DNA of 64,000 bases from CAMTUH01 sp947084935 (GTDB lineage: Bacteria; Pseudomonadota; Gammaproteobacteria; Coxiellales; Coxiellaceae), in NCBI GenBank assembly GCA_947084935.1, contig CAMTUH010000004.1, positions 248,001 through 312,000 of the forward strand, given 5' to 3'. The translations under genes were made by a program, and so were the position numbers. The notes beneath the pieces were generated by a model that was not told the DNA's origin, did not search any database, and saw only the letters and a program-made list of their open reading frames with translations. Each line of letters opens with the position of its first letter. Within the stretch, counting starts at the first letter, position 1. Below are positions 25,387 through 34,474 of the stretch, one piece after another.

Positions 25387-26622
25387 TTATTTTATTTTAT
25401 TTTCAGGGGCTTTTGACGTGGCCGTACTTGGGATATTTTGCAGCCGTTGTGTGTTCGGTAAAGGCTTTAGATACGGCGTTGCTGCCGGTATTTCTCCATT
25501 CGTAAATACTAAATTCGGATCGGCGATGAGAATTCCTTCGCGGATCTGATTCGAATGCGAACCCATGGGACGGGTAAACCCTACCTTAAATTTACCCTGT
25601 GAAAATTCAGGATATTCCGAAAATAATTGATCAAAGCGATAATCAACACCGCTTAATTTAGTGAGTCCAAATAAATTCCCAACCTGTTGGTATACCGAAA
25701 ACATATTCACAGGAACCACGTACAAATCGACAAACTGCTTAAAAACACCGGCTTTTTCGATAAATACGCCTTGGGGCGTGACGTGAACGCCAGCGTCCGA
25801 CGTATTCACTTTAATTTGCTTCGTTGCCAAACCCTCTTTCAACCACGTAAAAAAAGCATCGCCATGAATCGTCGCCGGCGATTCCCCCATATTGACATTC
25901 ACCACCGGCAATAAGCTCACGAGTCCTTCGCCGCCGTGTTTGACTAATTGAATCAGGTGATTAAATCGTCCCGCACCCCCCGCGTCTTCCCCGCGCAACG
26001 CATCCAGCCAATCCGCAAACAACCGCGTATCACTCGCCAACCACAAAAATCCCGCCGGCGGTAAAATTTGTCGCGCTAAAATCGGTGTGATCGAATGCGC
26101 ACTGCGTTGGTACGTGGATGCCAAGGGCATTATTTTATACTGTTTGGCTTCGGGATCTTTCGTAAGAGGGCCTTCAAACGGCTGCCAATGCTTGATGAAT
26201 ACACCTTCCTCATCAACAATAAATATCTTTTGATTAAGCGCCACAGCGGCAGCGTCTTGTAACACGGCCGCCGTAAACACGGCATAGCGTTCTATCGCCG
26301 GCGCTTCTTTGTGGTTTGATAAATATCGATGTAATGCATTAGCCCCACGCATCAATCCTTCGTTCATCAAACTGCACAGGGGTTCATCTGTTTGAGTAGG
26401 GATGACCTGCACAAACTCGACGAAGCGATGAATGAAAGATTTGTAGAGCTCATCGTACGAATCGCCCGGCAGGCGGCACAGGTTGCCCAACTGTTCCAGT
26501 AAAAATTGATGTTGCTTGTGAGACAATAGTGCATCTGCCGGGAACACAGGAACGCACATACCCGGCTTGTACGATTGCGTTTTGAGCGTGTTGCTCTTGT
26601 CGTTACTGCTTTTTACAAACAT
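25387..26622 (-). CDS. TraI_2 (MobH-relaxase-like) domain protein with degenerate HD site
   Basis: A 411-aa protein. Residues about 20-250 match the TraI_2 domain of PFGI-1-type integrating-element relaxases (YAVFTAAVLQD, FEGPLTKDPEAKQYKI, LARQILPPAGFLWLASDTRLFADWLDALRGED). Residues about 260-330 match the DUF1528 C-terminal part (GDAFFTWLKEGLATKQIKVN). The metal-binding HD residues are changed: the expected HDxGK is QDAAA and the HH-x-GGL-x-H region is EGLMRGANALH. No other conjugation genes are near, so it is probably a domesticated, non-catalytic derivative. Start ATG at 26622. Confidence 0.8.
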   Translation of the reverse strand: MFVKSSNDKSNTLKTQSYKPGMCVPVFPADALLSHKQHQFLLEQLGNLCRLPGDSYDELYKSFIHRFVEFVQVIPTQTDEPLCSLMNEGLMRGANALHRYLSNHKEAPAIERYAVFTAAVLQDAAAVALNQKIFIVDEEGVFIKHWQPFEGPLTKDPEAKQYKIMPLASTYQRSAHSITPILARQILPPAGFLWLASDTRLFADWLDALRGEDAGGAGRFNHLIQLVKHGGEGLVSLLPVVNVNMGESPATIHGDAFFTWLKEGLATKQIKVNTSDAGVHVTPQGVFIEKAGVFKQFVDLYVVPVNMFSVYQQVGNLFGLTKLSGVDYRFDQLFSEYPEFSQGKFKVGFTRPMGSHSNQIREGILIADPNLVFTNGEIPAATPYLKPLPNTQRLQNIPSTATSKAPENKIK

Positions 26623-26729
26623 TGAATTCCCACCGTGGTATAGCTCACAATCCCTTGGGTAACGTGCTACCTTTCTGATTTTATTGAGAATACGACTTTT
26701 TACCCAAGCTAGTCAACTTTTGTACAGAT

Positions 26730-26744
26730 TTAATCTTTTCTTAA
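26730..26744. promoter_or_regulatory. Isolated TTAA-N7-TTAA sequence
   Basis: TTAATCTTTTCTTAA lies in the 231-nt gap between the TraI_2 gene and leuS. It has no -10-like hexamer 11 nt downstream in either direction, so it is probably chance in AT-rich sequence; recorded for comparison with the other boxes. Confidence 0.15.
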
Positions 26745-26759
26745 GGATTTAATGGAACC

Positions 26760-26798
26760 GAGGAGTTTCCGGATTACGCTCCGCTTCATCCAGGCTAC
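26760..26798. repeat. Partial REP-like repeat, family C, copy 4
   Basis: GGATTACGCTCCGCTTCATCCAGGCTAC corresponds to the right half of family C. The left half is degenerate. It lies about 55 nt upstream of leuS. Confidence 0.65.
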
Positions 26799-26853
26799 AA
26801 ACTGAGGTATCCTAGCTGGTTTACCCACCTGCTGAGAGGAACCCATCGGGCCT

Positions 26854-29313
26854 ATGAACAAACCGTACAATCCCGCCGAAGTGGAGAAGGCCGTACAGGC
26901 CTACTGGGCTGAAAACGAGAGCTTTGAAGTCAAAGAAGATTTGAGTCGAGAGAAATTCTACTGCCTGTCCATGCTCCCCTACCCCAGCGGGGAACTCCAC
27001 ATGGGGCACGTGCGCAACTACACGATTGGGGACGTGATCTCCCGCTATCACATGCAAAAAGGGCGCAATGTCATGCAGCCCATGGGGTGGGATGCCTTCG
27101 GTCTACCTGCTGAAAACGCGGCTATTTTACGAAAACTGCCCCCTGCCGAATGGACGCGCAGCAACATCAAACAGATGCGCAAGCAATTTAATCAACTGGG
27201 GTTTGCTTACGATTGGTCTCGGGAAATCACCACCTGTAACCCCGATTATTATCGCTGGGAACAATGGTTGTTTACCAAGCTCTATGAAAAAGGTCTGGCC
27301 TATAAAAAAGATTCCATCGTGAATTGGGATCCCGTGGACAAAACCGTGCTGGCCAACGAACAAGTCGTCGATGGCTGCGGCTGGCGCTCCGGCGCTAAAG
27401 TCGAACAGCGCGAAATATCCCAATGGTTCTTACGCATCACCGATTACGCCGAGGAACTCCTGAGCGATCTCGATGAGCTGACCGGGTGGCCCGAGTCCGT
27501 GATCACCATGCAACGCAATTGGATCGGACGCTCCGAAGGCATGACCATTCAATTTTCCGTCGAGAAACACCGAAAAAAAATCACTGTCTTCACCACGCGA
27601 CCGGATACCCTCATGGGCGTGACTTTTCTGGCAATCGCATTAGAACACCCCTTAGCAAAAGAACGCTCCAAAAAAAATAAAAAAATTGCGGCTTTTATCA
27701 AAAACCACCAACACGTTCGCGTAGCCGAAGCGGATATCGTCACTCAAGAAAAAGAAGGCATCGAGAGTGGGCTCTACGCCATTCATCCGATTACCCGAGA
27801 AAAGCTTCCGATTTGGATAACGAATTTCGTGTTGATGGAATACGGCTCCGGTGCAGTAATGGCAGTTCCCGCACACGACGAACGCGATCATGAATTCGCG
27901 CGTAAATACCATTTGCCGATTATTCCGGTTATTAAACCCGAAGAAGGCGGCTGGAATTTCGAAGAAAAAGCGTACGTCGGACACGGGACATTGATTGAGT
28001 CAAAACCCTTTAACGGAATCTCGTCACGCGACGCGTTTAATGCGATTGCGGAATACCTGAGTAAGCATCATTTGGGTGAACGAACCACGCATTACCGATT
28101 ACGCGACTGGGGTATTTCACGCCAACGCTATTGGGGCACTCCCATTCCTATTATTTATTGTAAGCACTGCGGCGTAATGCCCGTGCCCGAAGATCAACTC
28201 CCCGTCGTATTGCCCGAAAATATCATTCCCACCAGCCACGGATCTACCCTGGGAAGCGATCCTAATTTTGTTAAAACCAAATGTCCGAAATGCGGTAAAG
28301 CCGCAAAACGAGAAACCGACACCATGGATACGTTTGTGGAGTCGTCGTGGTATTACGCGCGCTACTGTTGTCCCAATCAAGACCGTACCATGTTAGACGA
28401 TCGCGCAAAATACTGGACGCCCGTGGATCAATACATCGGTGGTGTCGAACACGCCGTCATGCATTTACTCTACGCGCGCTTCATGCACAAAATACTGCGC
28501 GATATCGGGCTTCTCAATTCCAAAGAGCCTTTTATCCGGCTATTAACGCAAGGCATGGTATTAAAAGACAGTGCAAAAATGTCGAAATCCAAAGGAAATA
28601 TCGTTGCACCGCAAGCGCTGATTAAAAAATACGGTGCAGATACCGTACGTTTATTTATGATGTTCGCTGCACCGCCCGAACTCGATTTAGAATGGTCGGA
28701 TGCCGGTGTTGAGGGTGCTTTTCGTTTTCTGAAAAAATTGTGGGCATTCGCGCTACACGCACAGGAAGCAGTGCTTTTGCTTAATAAGCAACGTGAAAAA
28801 ATTTCACGAGAATGGGAAAATCTCGAACACCAAAAAATCCGACAATCCCTGTACGTTTATTTAAAACAAGCCAACCAAGACATGGAACGCCTCCAATTCA
28901 ACACCGTCGTTTCCGCGGGGATGAAAATTTTTAATACGATTTCAAAACTCTCCATCGAAGACGAAGCCGAAGGTCGACTTATCCACGAAGGTTTAAACGT
29001 TTTATTGCGTCTGTTGGCGCCCATTACTCCGCACCTCACCCATCAATTGTGGCAAGAGCTTGGTTACGGCGAGGATATTCTCAAATCTGGCTGGCCGAAA
29101 ACCGATGTTAAAATTCTTCAAGCCGCTCAAATTGAAATGATCGTACAAATCAATGGAAAATTACGCGCTCGCATTCAAGTTCCCAACGAAGTCTCCAATG
29201 AGGTGATTGAAAATACCGCGCTTAATGAAGAAAATATACAACGACACCTCACCGATAAAAAAATCAAAAAAGTGATCATTGTTCCAAAAAAATTAGTTAA
29301 CATTGTGGTTTAA
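26854..29313 (+). CDS. leuS: Leucyl-tRNA synthetase
   Basis: An 819-aa class I synthetase. The HIGH-type motif is HMGH (residues 50-53, GELHMGHVRNY) and KMSKS occurs in SAKMSKSKGN. The CP1 editing domain holds TTRPDTLMGVTF and the conserved Asp in VPAHDERDHEF. The connective zinc-like segment has CKHCGVMP and CPKCGK. The start ATG at 26854 follows GAGAGG. First gene of leuS-lptE-holA-nadD. Confidence 0.98.
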   Translation: MNKPYNPAEVEKAVQAYWAENESFEVKEDLSREKFYCLSMLPYPSGELHMGHVRNYTIGDVISRYHMQKGRNVMQPMGWDAFGLPAENAAILRKLPPAEWTRSNIKQMRKQFNQLGFAYDWSREITTCNPDYYRWEQWLFTKLYEKGLAYKKDSIVNWDPVDKTVLANEQVVDGCGWRSGAKVEQREISQWFLRITDYAEELLSDLDELTGWPESVITMQRNWIGRSEGMTIQFSVEKHRKKITVFTTRPDTLMGVTFLAIALEHPLAKERSKKNKKIAAFIKNHQHVRVAEADIVTQEKEGIESGLYAIHPITREKLPIWITNFVLMEYGSGAVMAVPAHDERDHEFARKYHLPIIPVIKPEEGGWNFEEKAYVGHGTLIESKPFNGISSRDAFNAIAEYLSKHHLGERTTHYRLRDWGISRQRYWGTPIPIIYCKHCGVMPVPEDQLPVVLPENIIPTSHGSTLGSDPNFVKTKCPKCGKAAKRETDTMDTFVESSWYYARYCCPNQDRTMLDDRAKYWTPVDQYIGGVEHAVMHLLYARFMHKILRDIGLLNSKEPFIRLLTQGMVLKDSAKMSKSKGNIVAPQALIKKYGADTVRLFMMFAAPPELDLEWSDAGVEGAFRFLKKLWAFALHAQEAVLLLNKQREKISREWENLEHQKIRQSLYVYLKQANQDMERLQFNTVVSAGMKIFNTISKLSIEDEAEGRLIHEGLNVLLRLLAPITPHLTHQLWQELGYGEDILKSGWPKTDVKILQAAQIEMIVQINGKLRARIQVPNEVSNEVIENTALNEENIQRHLTDKKIKKVIIVPKKLVNIVV

Positions 29314-29316
29314 TCT

Positions 29317-29925
29317 ATGAAAGTAAATCGTGCGCTGACTCTTGTTGTTTTTACCCTGGTCACAGTCGCTCTTCTTACCGGATGTGCATTTAAATTCCGA
29401 TCGCTGAACGACGTGCCACCCGCCCTACGCACGCTGTATTTAGATACACCCAACCCGTACAGTCCTTTAACCACTCAATTAAAGCGTGTTCTAAAATCCG
29501 TGGGTATTCGTTTAACCGAAACACCGCAAGAAGCGCCGGTGATTTTACGTATCATAAAGAATGAGTGGACTTACAACATCCCTCCGATATTAGCCAGTGG
29601 TTATGCAACAACCTATTCTTACACGCTCACGACGACGTTTGAATTAAGAAAGCGATTGGGAAAACAGCTGAGAAGTGTTAACACCTTCACCGTCACGCGC
29701 TCACTGATTCAAAACGCCAATCAAGTCTATACGCCAAACGCGACTCAATTAATGAAACGCCAAATTACCCGCACCATGGTCATGCTTATCTACGAACATT
29801 TAACGTCTAAAGGCGTACGCTGCACGTTCAACAAAACGGAAAAAACATGTCAGACCTTACTGAAAAAAGAGAAAAAGAAAATCAAAAAAAAGCGTCACGA
29901 CGAAGAGGCAGATTCAGAACTTTGA
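29317..29925 (+). CDS. lptE: LPS-assembly lipoprotein LptE
   Basis: A 202-aa lipoprotein with signal peptide and lipobox ALLTGC (Cys near 23). The fold-typical YLDTPNPYSPLTTQLKRVLKSVG and the ATTYSYTLTTTFELR segment match LptE, the plug partner of LptD in the outer membrane. Position between leuS and holA is the conserved site of lptE. The C-terminal tail is unusually lysine-rich. Confidence 0.9.
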   Translation: MKVNRALTLVVFTLVTVALLTGCAFKFRSLNDVPPALRTLYLDTPNPYSPLTTQLKRVLKSVGIRLTETPQEAPVILRIIKNEWTYNIPPILASGYATTYSYTLTTTFELRKRLGKQLRSVNTFTVTRSLIQNANQVYTPNATQLMKRQITRTMVMLIYEHLTSKGVRCTFNKTEKTCQTLLKKEKKKIKKKRHDEEADSEL

Positions 29926-29941
29926 AAGGACTTCTACCGTT

Positions 29942-30952
29942 ATGCAGTTACCTTATAAACAACTCCCACATCATCTAACAAAAGACACGCTGCTACCGGT
30001 TTATCTTCTGTGCGGCGACGTCCCCCTGTTGATTCAAGAAGCCAGAGATGCTATTCGCAACGCATCACACCAATCGGGTTACGTCCAGCGCAAACTATTT
30101 TTCGTCGAACCGGGTTTTAATTGGTATGAACTTCAACAAGACATCGATAATTTTAGCTTGTTTGATGAAAAATGCCTGCTTGAAATTCGAAATCCAAAAG
30201 CGAAATTTGACGATCACGCCACAAAAATTATTAGTAATTATTTGAAAAATCCACCGCTCGACAAACGGCTGCTGATCATCACCGATAAACTCACCTCCGC
30301 TCAACAACAATCGCACTGGTATAAAGCCATCGATCACGCGGGTGCAGTTATTCGCGTTTGGCCCATCGGATCGCACGAGCTTCCTGCCTGGATCCGCGAA
30401 CGCTTTAAACAAGCCAGTTTAATCCCTGATCACGACAGTATTTCCTTACTTGCGGAATTAACCGAAGGAAATTTATTAGCCACAAAGCAAGCGATTGAAA
30501 AGCTTCGCTTACTGCACCCCAATGAAACCATTTCCACCCAAATGATTACCGACATTATCGGCAACCACGCACGTTATAATATTTTTGATTTAACCAACAG
30601 TGTCCTACTGGGTTTACCGAAGCGCGTAAAGCGAATCATCCGCGGCCTTCGTGAAACCAACACGGAGACACCGTTAGTCCTTTGGGCGTTAGCCCGTGAG
30701 TTCCGCACGCTATACACCTTGGCACACGAACTGCAGCACAGTGGCCAATCGCTTTCCGCTTTGTTGGCTTCTCAATGGCAATCGCGCAGAGCGATTTTAC
30801 AGCGAGCACTCACGCGATTACGAACCGACCACCTTGCTGCACTTTTGCAATGGGCAGAACGCATCGACCGTATTATTAAAGGTATTCGTGTTGGTAATTC
30901 GTGGGAAGAGCTCGAGCGTTTCTCTTTATCAGCCGCTGGAGACGTTCTATGA
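29942..30952 (+). CDS. holA: DNA polymerase III delta subunit
   Basis: A 336-aa clamp-loader subunit. The N-terminus YLLCGDVPLLIQEARDAIR, the middle ELTEGNLLATKQAIEKLRLL and C-terminal helices LVLWALAREFRTLYTL follow the HolA pattern. It opens the beta clamp within the clamp-loader complex. The stop overlaps nadD by 4 nt. Confidence 0.93.
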   Translation: MQLPYKQLPHHLTKDTLLPVYLLCGDVPLLIQEARDAIRNASHQSGYVQRKLFFVEPGFNWYELQQDIDNFSLFDEKCLLEIRNPKAKFDDHATKIISNYLKNPPLDKRLLIITDKLTSAQQQSHWYKAIDHAGAVIRVWPIGSHELPAWIRERFKQASLIPDHDSISLLAELTEGNLLATKQAIEKLRLLHPNETISTQMITDIIGNHARYNIFDLTNSVLLGLPKRVKRIIRGLRETNTETPLVLWALAREFRTLYTLAHELQHSGQSLSALLASQWQSRRAILQRALTRLRTDHLAALLQWAERIDRIIKGIRVGNSWEELERFSLSAAGDVL

Positions 30953-31593
30953 AAACGCAAGCCATCGGTTTATTGGGCGGTACGTTCGATCCTATTCATT
31001 TAGGTCACGTACACATTGCAGAACAATTACGTGAAAAAATACCGCTGGAACACATCCAATTTATTCCTTGCGGACAACCGCCACACCGAAAACCACCGAT
31101 GGCCAATCCCCACGATCGTTTAACGATGGTTAAACTGGCGATTGCAGATAAACCCCATTTAACCGTTAACGATATTGAAAGCACTCGTCCCGGACCTTCT
31201 TACACCCTGGATACCGTAAAAGCACTCCGCACCATTTTTCCCAATCGATCATTGTGCTTCATCTTGGCCACCGATGAATTTGCTCACTTTAACGAATGGC
31301 ATAAACCTCAGGAGATCTTAAAATATTGCCACTTAATTATTGTCAATCGAAACCCCAGTGAAATACCGAAAGCCGACTGGGTACAGCGCCTATTCCAAGC
31401 GCATCAAGTATTTCACCCCGAGGCGCTGCTGCAAAACCTCTCCGGAAAAATCTTCGTGCAAGAAATTCCCTTTCTTCCCATCAGCGCAACTGAGATTCGT
31501 GAGCAATTGAGACAGGGCAAAACCCCAAAAAAAGAGCTCCATGAGGGGGTTTTGACCTACATCCAGAAGCAGGGACTTTATTTAAAACCGTAG
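30949..31593 (+). CDS. nadD: Nicotinate-nucleotide adenylyltransferase
   Basis: A 214-aa enzyme that adenylates nicotinate mononucleotide in NAD synthesis. The nucleotidyltransferase motif GGTFDPIHLGH (residues 10-20) and the C-terminal ISATEIREQLRQGK are present. The ATG at 30949 overlaps the holA stop (ATGA). The TAG stop is the first triplet of a family C repeat. Completes the NAD route begun by nadA elsewhere in the window. Confidence 0.96.
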   Translation: MKTQAIGLLGGTFDPIHLGHVHIAEQLREKIPLEHIQFIPCGQPPHRKPPMANPHDRLTMVKLAIADKPHLTVNDIESTRPGPSYTLDTVKALRTIFPNRSLCFILATDEFAHFNEWHKPQEILKYCHLIIVNRNPSEIPKADWVQRLFQAHQVFHPEALLQNLSGKIFVQEIPFLPISATEIREQLRQGKTPKKELHEGVLTYIQKQGLYLKP

Positions 31594-31712
31594 CCTTGAT
31601 GTAGCCATGCGAAATCAAGGAATTCCTGAGTTCCTGGGTTACGCCACGAAGCGTGGCTACACCCAGGCTACAATTCGCTCCATCCAGGCTACGAATTTCG
31701 AAGTGAGGCTAC
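31590..31712. repeat. REP-like palindrome family C, copy 5 (expanded)
   Basis: A complex copy holding GTAGCCTTGATGTAGCC, the hairpin GCCACGAAGCGTGGC, CACCCAGGCTAC, and two further partial ends CCATCCAGGCTAC and GTGAGGCTAC. The left edge supplies the nadD stop. Confidence 0.8.
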
Positions 31713-31764
31713 AATTGTTTATGAAGCAAAAACGCATTATCATGTCACATTTTTGCAAACTCGG

Positions 31765-32121
31765 ATGAACATGGATACCGCTGAATTGACCAAACTCGTC
31801 GTTACTGTTCTGGACGACAACAAAGCCGTAGACATCACCGAACTCGACGTCACCGCGCTAACGGACATCGCCGACCGGATGATCATCTGCAGCGCCACTT
31901 CAAAACGGCACGCAAGCGCCCTGGCGGATAAAGTCATCATAAAATCAAAAGAAAATCACATACAACCGTTGGGCGTGGAAGGTCTCAAAGAATCCGAATG
32001 GATTCTGATCGACTTACAAGATGTGATCGTTCATATCATGTTGCCCGAAACGCGGGATTTTTACAGTCTTGAGAAGCTCTGGCAAGAGGTTGAAACCTCG
32101 CGAAGCCGTCATGAAAATTAA
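31765..32121 (+). CDS. rsfS: Ribosome silencing factor RsfS
   Basis: A 118-aa protein that binds ribosomal protein uL14 and blocks subunit joining in starvation. VVTVLDDNKAVDITELDV, DRMIICSATSKRHASALADKV and WILIDLQDVIVHIMLPETRDFYSLEKLW are characteristic. The start is ATG 31765 or 31771; neither has a strong ribosome-binding site. It overlaps rlmH by 11 nt. Confidence 0.94.
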   Translation: MNMDTAELTKLVVTVLDDNKAVDITELDVTALTDIADRMIICSATSKRHASALADKVIIKSKENHIQPLGVEGLKESEWILIDLQDVIVHIMLPETRDFYSLEKLWQEVETSRSRHEN

Positions 32122-32578
32122 CCTAATTGCCGTTGGTCAACGCTTACCAAAATGGGTCAACGAAGGATTTCGGGATTACACCAAACGGTTATCTCAAGAA
32201 CTTACCTTAAACCTTATCGAAGTCGCCGCCCTCAAAAGAACCCAAAACGCCAATCTCACCAAAATTATTGAAGAAGAAAGCCAGCGACTTCTCGACCACG
32301 CTCCTCCCCACACGGACATCATTACTCTGGACCGTCGTGGACACGAATACGACACGGAAACGCTCGCTAAAGTATTGGCTCAATACCACACGGAAGGTCG
32401 TCACCTAAGCTTACTGATTGGGGGACCCGAAGGGTTGTCAAACGCTTGCCTTCAGAAAACGAGCGCCTCGTGGTCACTGTCGAAATTGACCTTGCCGCAC
32501 GCCCTCGTCCGCGTTGTGATCGCGGAGCAAATCTATCGGGCTTGGAGTATAATGGCGCATCACCCCTATCATCGCTAA
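32111..32578 (+). CDS. rlmH: 23S rRNA (pseudouridine-1915-N3) methyltransferase
   Basis: A 155-aa SPOUT methyltransferase of standard length. The knot region holds ITLDRRGHEYDTETLA, LLIGGPEGLS and LPHALVRVVIAEQIYRAWSI. I start at ATG 32111 (MKINLIAVGQRLPKWV). Overlaps the end of rsfS in another frame, as is common for this pair. Confidence 0.95.
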   Translation: MKINLIAVGQRLPKWVNEGFRDYTKRLSQELTLNLIEVAALKRTQNANLTKIIEEESQRLLDHAPPHTDIITLDRRGHEYDTETLAKVLAQYHTEGRHLSLLIGGPEGLSNACLQKTSASWSLSKLTLPHALVRVVIAEQIYRAWSIMAHHPYHR

Positions 32579-32596
32579 CGGAATAGCTGCCGTGTT

Positions 32597-34474
32597 ATGA
32601 CCCGAAAACGCCTAGCCATCAAAAATTACCTCAAAGAAACGGCTTTGTTTCAGAATCGGGCTGCCGCCGCTGTCGTTATCGTTTCTCTTTTTGCTCTGGT
32701 CTTGCTGGTTCGATTGGGCGCACTACAGATAAAAGACCACCGATTCTATTCCACGCTTTCGCGGCACAATTTGTTAAACGTCATTCCCATCGAACCCAAT
32801 CGAGGGCTGATTTACGACCGTAACGGTGTCTTACTCGCTAAAGATATTCCTACATACACGTTGGCACTGGTACCGAATGGCATACCCAATTTAGATTCCA
32901 CGTTAACGGATTTGAACGGAATTATTCGACTGATGCCCGAAGAAATTAAGCAGTTCCATCGTGTTTTACATCAATATCGTCCATACCAACCGGTCCCACT
33001 CAAATTTAGATTAAGCGAGGAAGAAGCCGCCCGCTTTTACGTGAACCAATATCGATTCCCAGGGGCGCTCATCCAAACGCGAATGATGCGTTATTACCCA
33101 ACCGGACCCGTGACGAGCGACGTGCTGGGTTACGTCGGCCGCATCAATTCGCACGAACTGCACAACGTCAATTCCGATAGTTACACCATTGATGCGGATA
33201 TCGGAAAAATGGGAATCGAAAAATATTACGAAAAAACTCTGCGCGGCGCGATGGGTGCCGAAGAAGCAGAAATTGACGCGAGCGGTCGCGTCGTTCGCAT
33301 TCTGAAAGAAGTTCCTCCCAAACCCGGTGAAAATCTTTACTTGACGATCGACAGTCAGCTGCAAACCGAAGCAGAAAAAGCCCTCGGCAAAGAGAGCGGC
33401 TCCATCGTCATGATCCAACCGCAAACGGGAGAAATAATGGCATTAGTGACGGCACCCACTTACGACCCCAATCCTTTCGTATCGGGTCTCAGCGAGAAAG
33501 ACTACCAAAATTTACTAAATTCACCACTTCATCCTTTATACAATCGCGCACTGCGCGGACAATTCGCGTCCGGATCAACCATTAAACCCTTTTTCGCGCT
33601 CGAAGGTTTAGACAAAGGAGTCGTCACACCCCAATACCAAATTTATGACCCGGGGTGGTTTAAATTACTGAACGTCGAACACGTCTACCACGATTGGAAA
33701 GAAGGTGGGCACGGATGGGTAAACCTTACTAAAGCGATTACCGTTTCCTGCGATACTTATTTTTATAACTTGGCCGTCAATATGGGCATCGATCGAATGA
33801 ATGATATTCTTCATCAATTTGGGTTTGGCCAATTAACCGGGGTCGATATGCCTGAAGAAGTGCCTGGCCTCGTCCCTTCCCCAGCGTGGAAAATGAAGGC
33901 ACAAGGGCACTCCTGGTACGTTGGTGACACCATTGAAACAGGCATCGGCCAAGGCTTTTTCTTGGTAACCCCGCTGCAATTGGCCCAAGCCGTTGCGGCC
34001 CTCGCAACGCATGGTGAGCGCTTCAAGCCGCATTTATTATTAAAAACGGTATCTCCTGTCGGAAAAGTAACGGAGCAACTCCCCGTTTCCGAAACGCCTA
34101 TCGCTTTAAACAATCCCAATAATTGGGACATTGTTATTCACGCCATGCAAGCCGTGGTGGACAGCCCTCTCGGCACGGCCTTTTATTTTGGTAATCATTC
34201 CGGTTACACCGTTGCAGCAAAAACCGGAACCGCGCAGGTGTACGGTCACCAGCGCGATGAAGACACCACGCGAACCAATATACCCAAGCAACTGCGAAAT
34301 AATCACCTCTTTATTGCTTTCGCACCCGTGGATAATCCGCAAATTGCAATTGCTGTCGTGGTTGAACACAGCGCGATGGCCGACAGAATCGCGGGCGAAT
34401 TGATGCGTTATTATTTCAAACACCCCATTCAAACTGTGGAATCTCAGAACGATGAAACCCTACCAAAACCCTAA
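32597..34474 (+). CDS. mrdA: Penicillin-binding protein 2
   Basis: A 625-aa class B PBP, the transpeptidase of the elongasome. A single N-terminal membrane helix (about 22-42) is followed by the dimerisation domain and the transpeptidase domain: S327-x2-K330 (SGSTIKP), the second motif SCDTYFYN, and KTGTAQ. The gene overlaps rodA by 23 nt; rsfS-rlmH-mrdA-rodA order is conserved. Confidence 0.97.
   Translation: MTRKRLAIKNYLKETALFQNRAAAAVVIVSLFALVLLVRLGALQIKDHRFYSTLSRHNLLNVIPIEPNRGLIYDRNGVLLAKDIPTYTLALVPNGIPNLDSTLTDLNGIIRLMPEEIKQFHRVLHQYRPYQPVPLKFRLSEEEAARFYVNQYRFPGALIQTRMMRYYPTGPVTSDVLGYVGRINSHELHNVNSDSYTIDADIGKMGIEKYYEKTLRGAMGAEEAEIDASGRVVRILKEVPPKPGENLYLTIDSQLQTEAEKALGKESGSIVMIQPQTGEIMALVTAPTYDPNPFVSGLSEKDYQNLLNSPLHPLYNRALRGQFASGSTIKPFFALEGLDKGVVTPQYQIYDPGWFKLLNVEHVYHDWKEGGHGWVNLTKAITVSCDTYFYNLAVNMGIDRMNDILHQFGFGQLTGVDMPEEVPGLVPSPAWKMKAQGHSWYVGDTIETGIGQGFFLVTPLQLAQAVAALATHGERFKPHLLLKTVSPVGKVTEQLPVSETPIALNNPNNWDIVIHAMQAVVDSPLGTAFYFGNHSGYTVAAKTGTAQVYGHQRDEDTTRTNIPKQLRNNHLFIAFAPVDNPQIAIAVVVEHSAMADRIAGELMRYYFKHPIQTVESQNDETLPKP

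Noticed and set aside
26730..26744. TTAATCTTTTCTTAA as a PmrA box for leuS or the TraI_2 gene
   Set aside because: No -10-like hexamer at 11 nt on either strand, the TATT core is missing, and about one or more such 8-base matches are expected by chance in 64 kb.
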